Shown: positions 5,087 through 6,708 of the stretch, in pieces
Position numbering within the stretch: the stretch's first letter is position 1
Layout of the letters: every line of letters starts with the position of its first letter
Source of the DNA: CAMTWZ01 sp964412365
GTDB lineage: Bacteria > Bacteroidota > Rhodothermia > Balneolales > HLUCCA01
NCBI GenBank assembly: GCA_964412365.1
Contig: CAYPOI010000106.1
Span: 1 to 6,708, forward strand
Reading direction: 5' to 3'
Length of the DNA: 6,708 nt
Made by a program: the position numbers and the translations under genes
Notes under the pieces: model-generated
What the model saw: the letters and a program-made list of their open reading frames with translations, nothing else
The model's database searches: none
Told to the model about the DNA's origin: nothing

Positions 5087-6708
5087 ATGAAAACATTCCT
5101 ATTTCTGCTGATCCTCAGCATCACCGCTACCGATGTGAGCGCGCAGTACACATCCTATTCAGCACCGAGCGCTCCTCCGGCGGTCATGTCCATTCATGCG
5201 TCTTCGGATGGAATCATTGTCGGTGCGACAAATGGCATCGTATTTATCGGGAGCACCGATGGTAGTCAATGGACTCGCCATGAGGTGCCCACGCCAGCGA
5301 ATCATTCAATCTCGGCAGTCGCGAGATTCGGAGGGAAATGGGTCGTCTCGCATAGCGCTTCAAACGGTCAGGGTGGTGCCATGACATCCGCAGATGGTGC
5401 CACATGGGTCGCCGCTAACACAGGGCTGATTCCCTTTTTCATGACATTTTATAACGCCCCTAAGTTTTATGACGACACGAACCGCATCTTCGCTTTTTAT
5501 AACACGGATGGGGGCTTGCAAGTCGCTCTGGCGGATATGACGGGATGGGAAAACAGCCGGGCTGGATTGCCAACCAATGTTCGGGTCACAGCCATGACTC
5601 GTGCCGCCGATACCTTATACATCGCCACCAATTCCGGCATCTACCGCTCACTCGACAATGGCGCGAATTGGTCGAAAGACGGGTTGACGAGTCCGAGTGG
5701 TACCATCGGTGGAATGACCTACTCCAACGGTGTCCTTATCGCGGGGCAACAAACCCTCAGTAACGGACAATTGTTCAAAAGCACGGATTTCGGTCGGACA
5801 TGGACCCAATCGCCAAAACCATCCGGATTCACATCTGCGCTCAATATGAGCACATTGCCCGATGGTCAAATCGCCGTAACCGATGCTTATGGTCATTCGC
5901 ACATCACGGCGGATGCGGGCGCCACATGGTCACGTCTCTTTTATCCGTCGATTTCGCAAGCCGGAACCCAAACCCATGTCGTTTCAAGCAACGGTGCCCT
6001 GTTCATAGGCAGTCGAAAAGACGGGTTGGCACGAGGCTTCGATGGCGTTTATACATCCACGGACAATGCCGCATCATGGACCCAGATAAATGGGCTGGTC
6101 GGCACAACCTATCCTGCATCCTCCATCGCGCATTCCAGTGGCAGTTATTACATCGGCACAACCAATGGAGTTTATTCCACATCTGATTTCACATCATGGA
6201 ACAAGATCGGAGACTTCAACGGGTCCATCTCCGCTGTCGCATTCCGTGGATCCACATTGTATGCTGGAGTTGCTGGATTGGTACAAGATCTGCGCTACAC
6301 GACCGATAACGGAACAACATGGGTTCCGGCGAAAGCTGGCATTGACGATGCACAGGTACGTATGATGTGGTCGGATGGGGCCAAAATCTATGTGGGGACA
6401 CCAAGTGGATTGTATTCACGTTCCAGCGAATCCGATCCTTGGTTTCATCACACAGCGGACATCGACCGTTTTGCATTGGGTATGGTTCGGATCGGAGCCA
6501 CGACGGTCATCATCACAGATAGAGGGGTTTATGTGAGTGATGACGAACTGAATTGGACACCAAGAAACACCGGTCTTCCGCATGATGCGCTGAATAATGC
6601 CTGGACGCCGAGTGATATTCTCGTTTACAATGGCGGTCTGGTGATCGTGTACGCCAACCAAGTCTATTTCAGCGACGATTTAGGGTTGACCTGGGTGAGA
6701 CGGGATGA
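5087..6708 (+). CDS. Secreted Asp-box (BNR) repeat beta-propeller protein (3' partial)
   Basis: An open frame of 540 codons runs from ATG 5087 to the window edge with no stop. A clear signal peptide, MKTFLFLLILSITATDVSA with Gln20 next, directs export by Sec. The mature part is a chain of sialidase-type Asp-box hairpins, SxDxGxxW: residues 56-62, 101-107, 188-195, 232-239, 274-281, 324-331, 366-371, 405-412, 484-490 and 529-536. Degenerate copies lie near 150 and 444-452. Spacing is about 38-50 residues. Such repeats build propellers in sialidases, sortilin, GH74 xyloglucanases and YCF48-like proteins; I see no catalytic signature that selects one, so the function is open. A Shine-Dalgarno AAGGA lies seven bases before the ATG. 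It follows another secreted propeller gene by 113 bases, and a T9SS sorting domain beyond the window is likely but unseen. Confidence 0.88.
   Translation, partial: MKTFLFLLILSITATDVSAQYTSYSAPSAPPAVMSIHASSDGIIVGATNGIVFIGSTDGSQWTRHEVPTPANHSISAVARFGGKWVVSHSASNGQGGAMTSADGATWVAANTGLIPFFMTFYNAPKFYDDTNRIFAFYNTDGGLQVALADMTGWENSRAGLPTNVRVTAMTRAADTLYIATNSGIYRSLDNGANWSKDGLTSPSGTIGGMTYSNGVLIAGQQTLSNGQLFKSTDFGRTWTQSPKPSGFTSALNMSTLPDGQIAVTDAYGHSHITADAGATWSRLFYPSISQAGTQTHVVSSNGALFIGSRKDGLARGFDGVYTSTDNAASWTQINGLVGTTYPASSIAHSSGSYYIGTTNGVYSTSDFTSWNKIGDFNGSISAVAFRGSTLYAGVAGLVQDLRYTTDNGTTWVPAKAGIDDAQVRMMWSDGAKIYVGTPSGLYSRSSESDPWFHHTADIDRFALGMVRIGATTVIITDRGVYVSDDELNWTPRNTGLPHDALNNAWTPSDILVYNGGLVIVYANQVYFSDDLGLTWVRRD

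Noticed and set aside
5029..6661. Several short ORFs on both strands between 5029 and 6661
   Set aside because: They are rich in Arg, His and Trp with no recognisable domains, and all overlap the long Asp-box frame that starts at 5087.

Overview
The window looks like a chromosomal segment from a free-living bacterium with a type IX secretion system (T9SS), in or near the Bacteroidota / Rhodothermota-Balneolota / Ignavibacteria group. The evidence is a C-terminal T9SS sorting domain opening with YPNPFNPST, two signal peptides cleaved directly before a Gln (a Bacteroidota habit), weak or absent Shine-Dalgarno sequences on most genes, and a TTTG/TAnnTTTG-like promoter. I cannot name the species. 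GC is moderate, about 50-60% in most hand-counted 60-base blocks.

Left part (1-3549), all on the plus strand and probably one operon: the C-terminal two thirds of a large sodium:solute symporter of the VC_2705/ActP-like type (5' end outside the window); a DtxR/MntR-type metal-dependent repressor whose ATG overlaps the symporter stop (ATGA); and, 32 bases later, a membrane-anchored pyridine nucleotide-disulfide oxidoreductase with about three transmembrane helices fused ahead of a complete FAD/NAD core. These genes cover solute uptake, metal-responsive control and membrane-linked redox. A functional link between them is inferred from layout only.

Right part (3557-6708): two secreted beta-propeller proteins in tandem. 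The first (3592-4973) has seven repeats of the LYVGGxF type and a T9SS sorting domain. Its start seems to carry a one-base deletion: ATGAAACC reads out of frame, but adding one A gives MKTYTILFVFGIQAHA|Q, a normal signal peptide. A good promoter (TTGACA, 17 bases, TATATT) lies directly before this ATG. The second (5087 to the window end) is a 540-codon reading frame with no stop inside the window. It has a clear signal peptide and ten clean plus two degenerate Asp-box (BNR) repeats, so it is an exported Asp-box propeller whose C-terminus, probably another sorting domain, lies outside.

There are no rRNA, tRNA, CRISPR or mobile-element signals. The non-coding parts are short: 32 bases before the oxidoreductase, about 40 bases holding the promoter, and 113 bases (4974-5086) holding a 10-bp inverted repeat and a Shine-Dalgarno sequence. 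I see no complete undescribed system. The points most worth following are the broken signal peptide, the membrane-fused oxidoreductase lacking the usual catalytic His-Glu pair, and the perfect inverted repeats next to the starts of the regulator and the second propeller gene.
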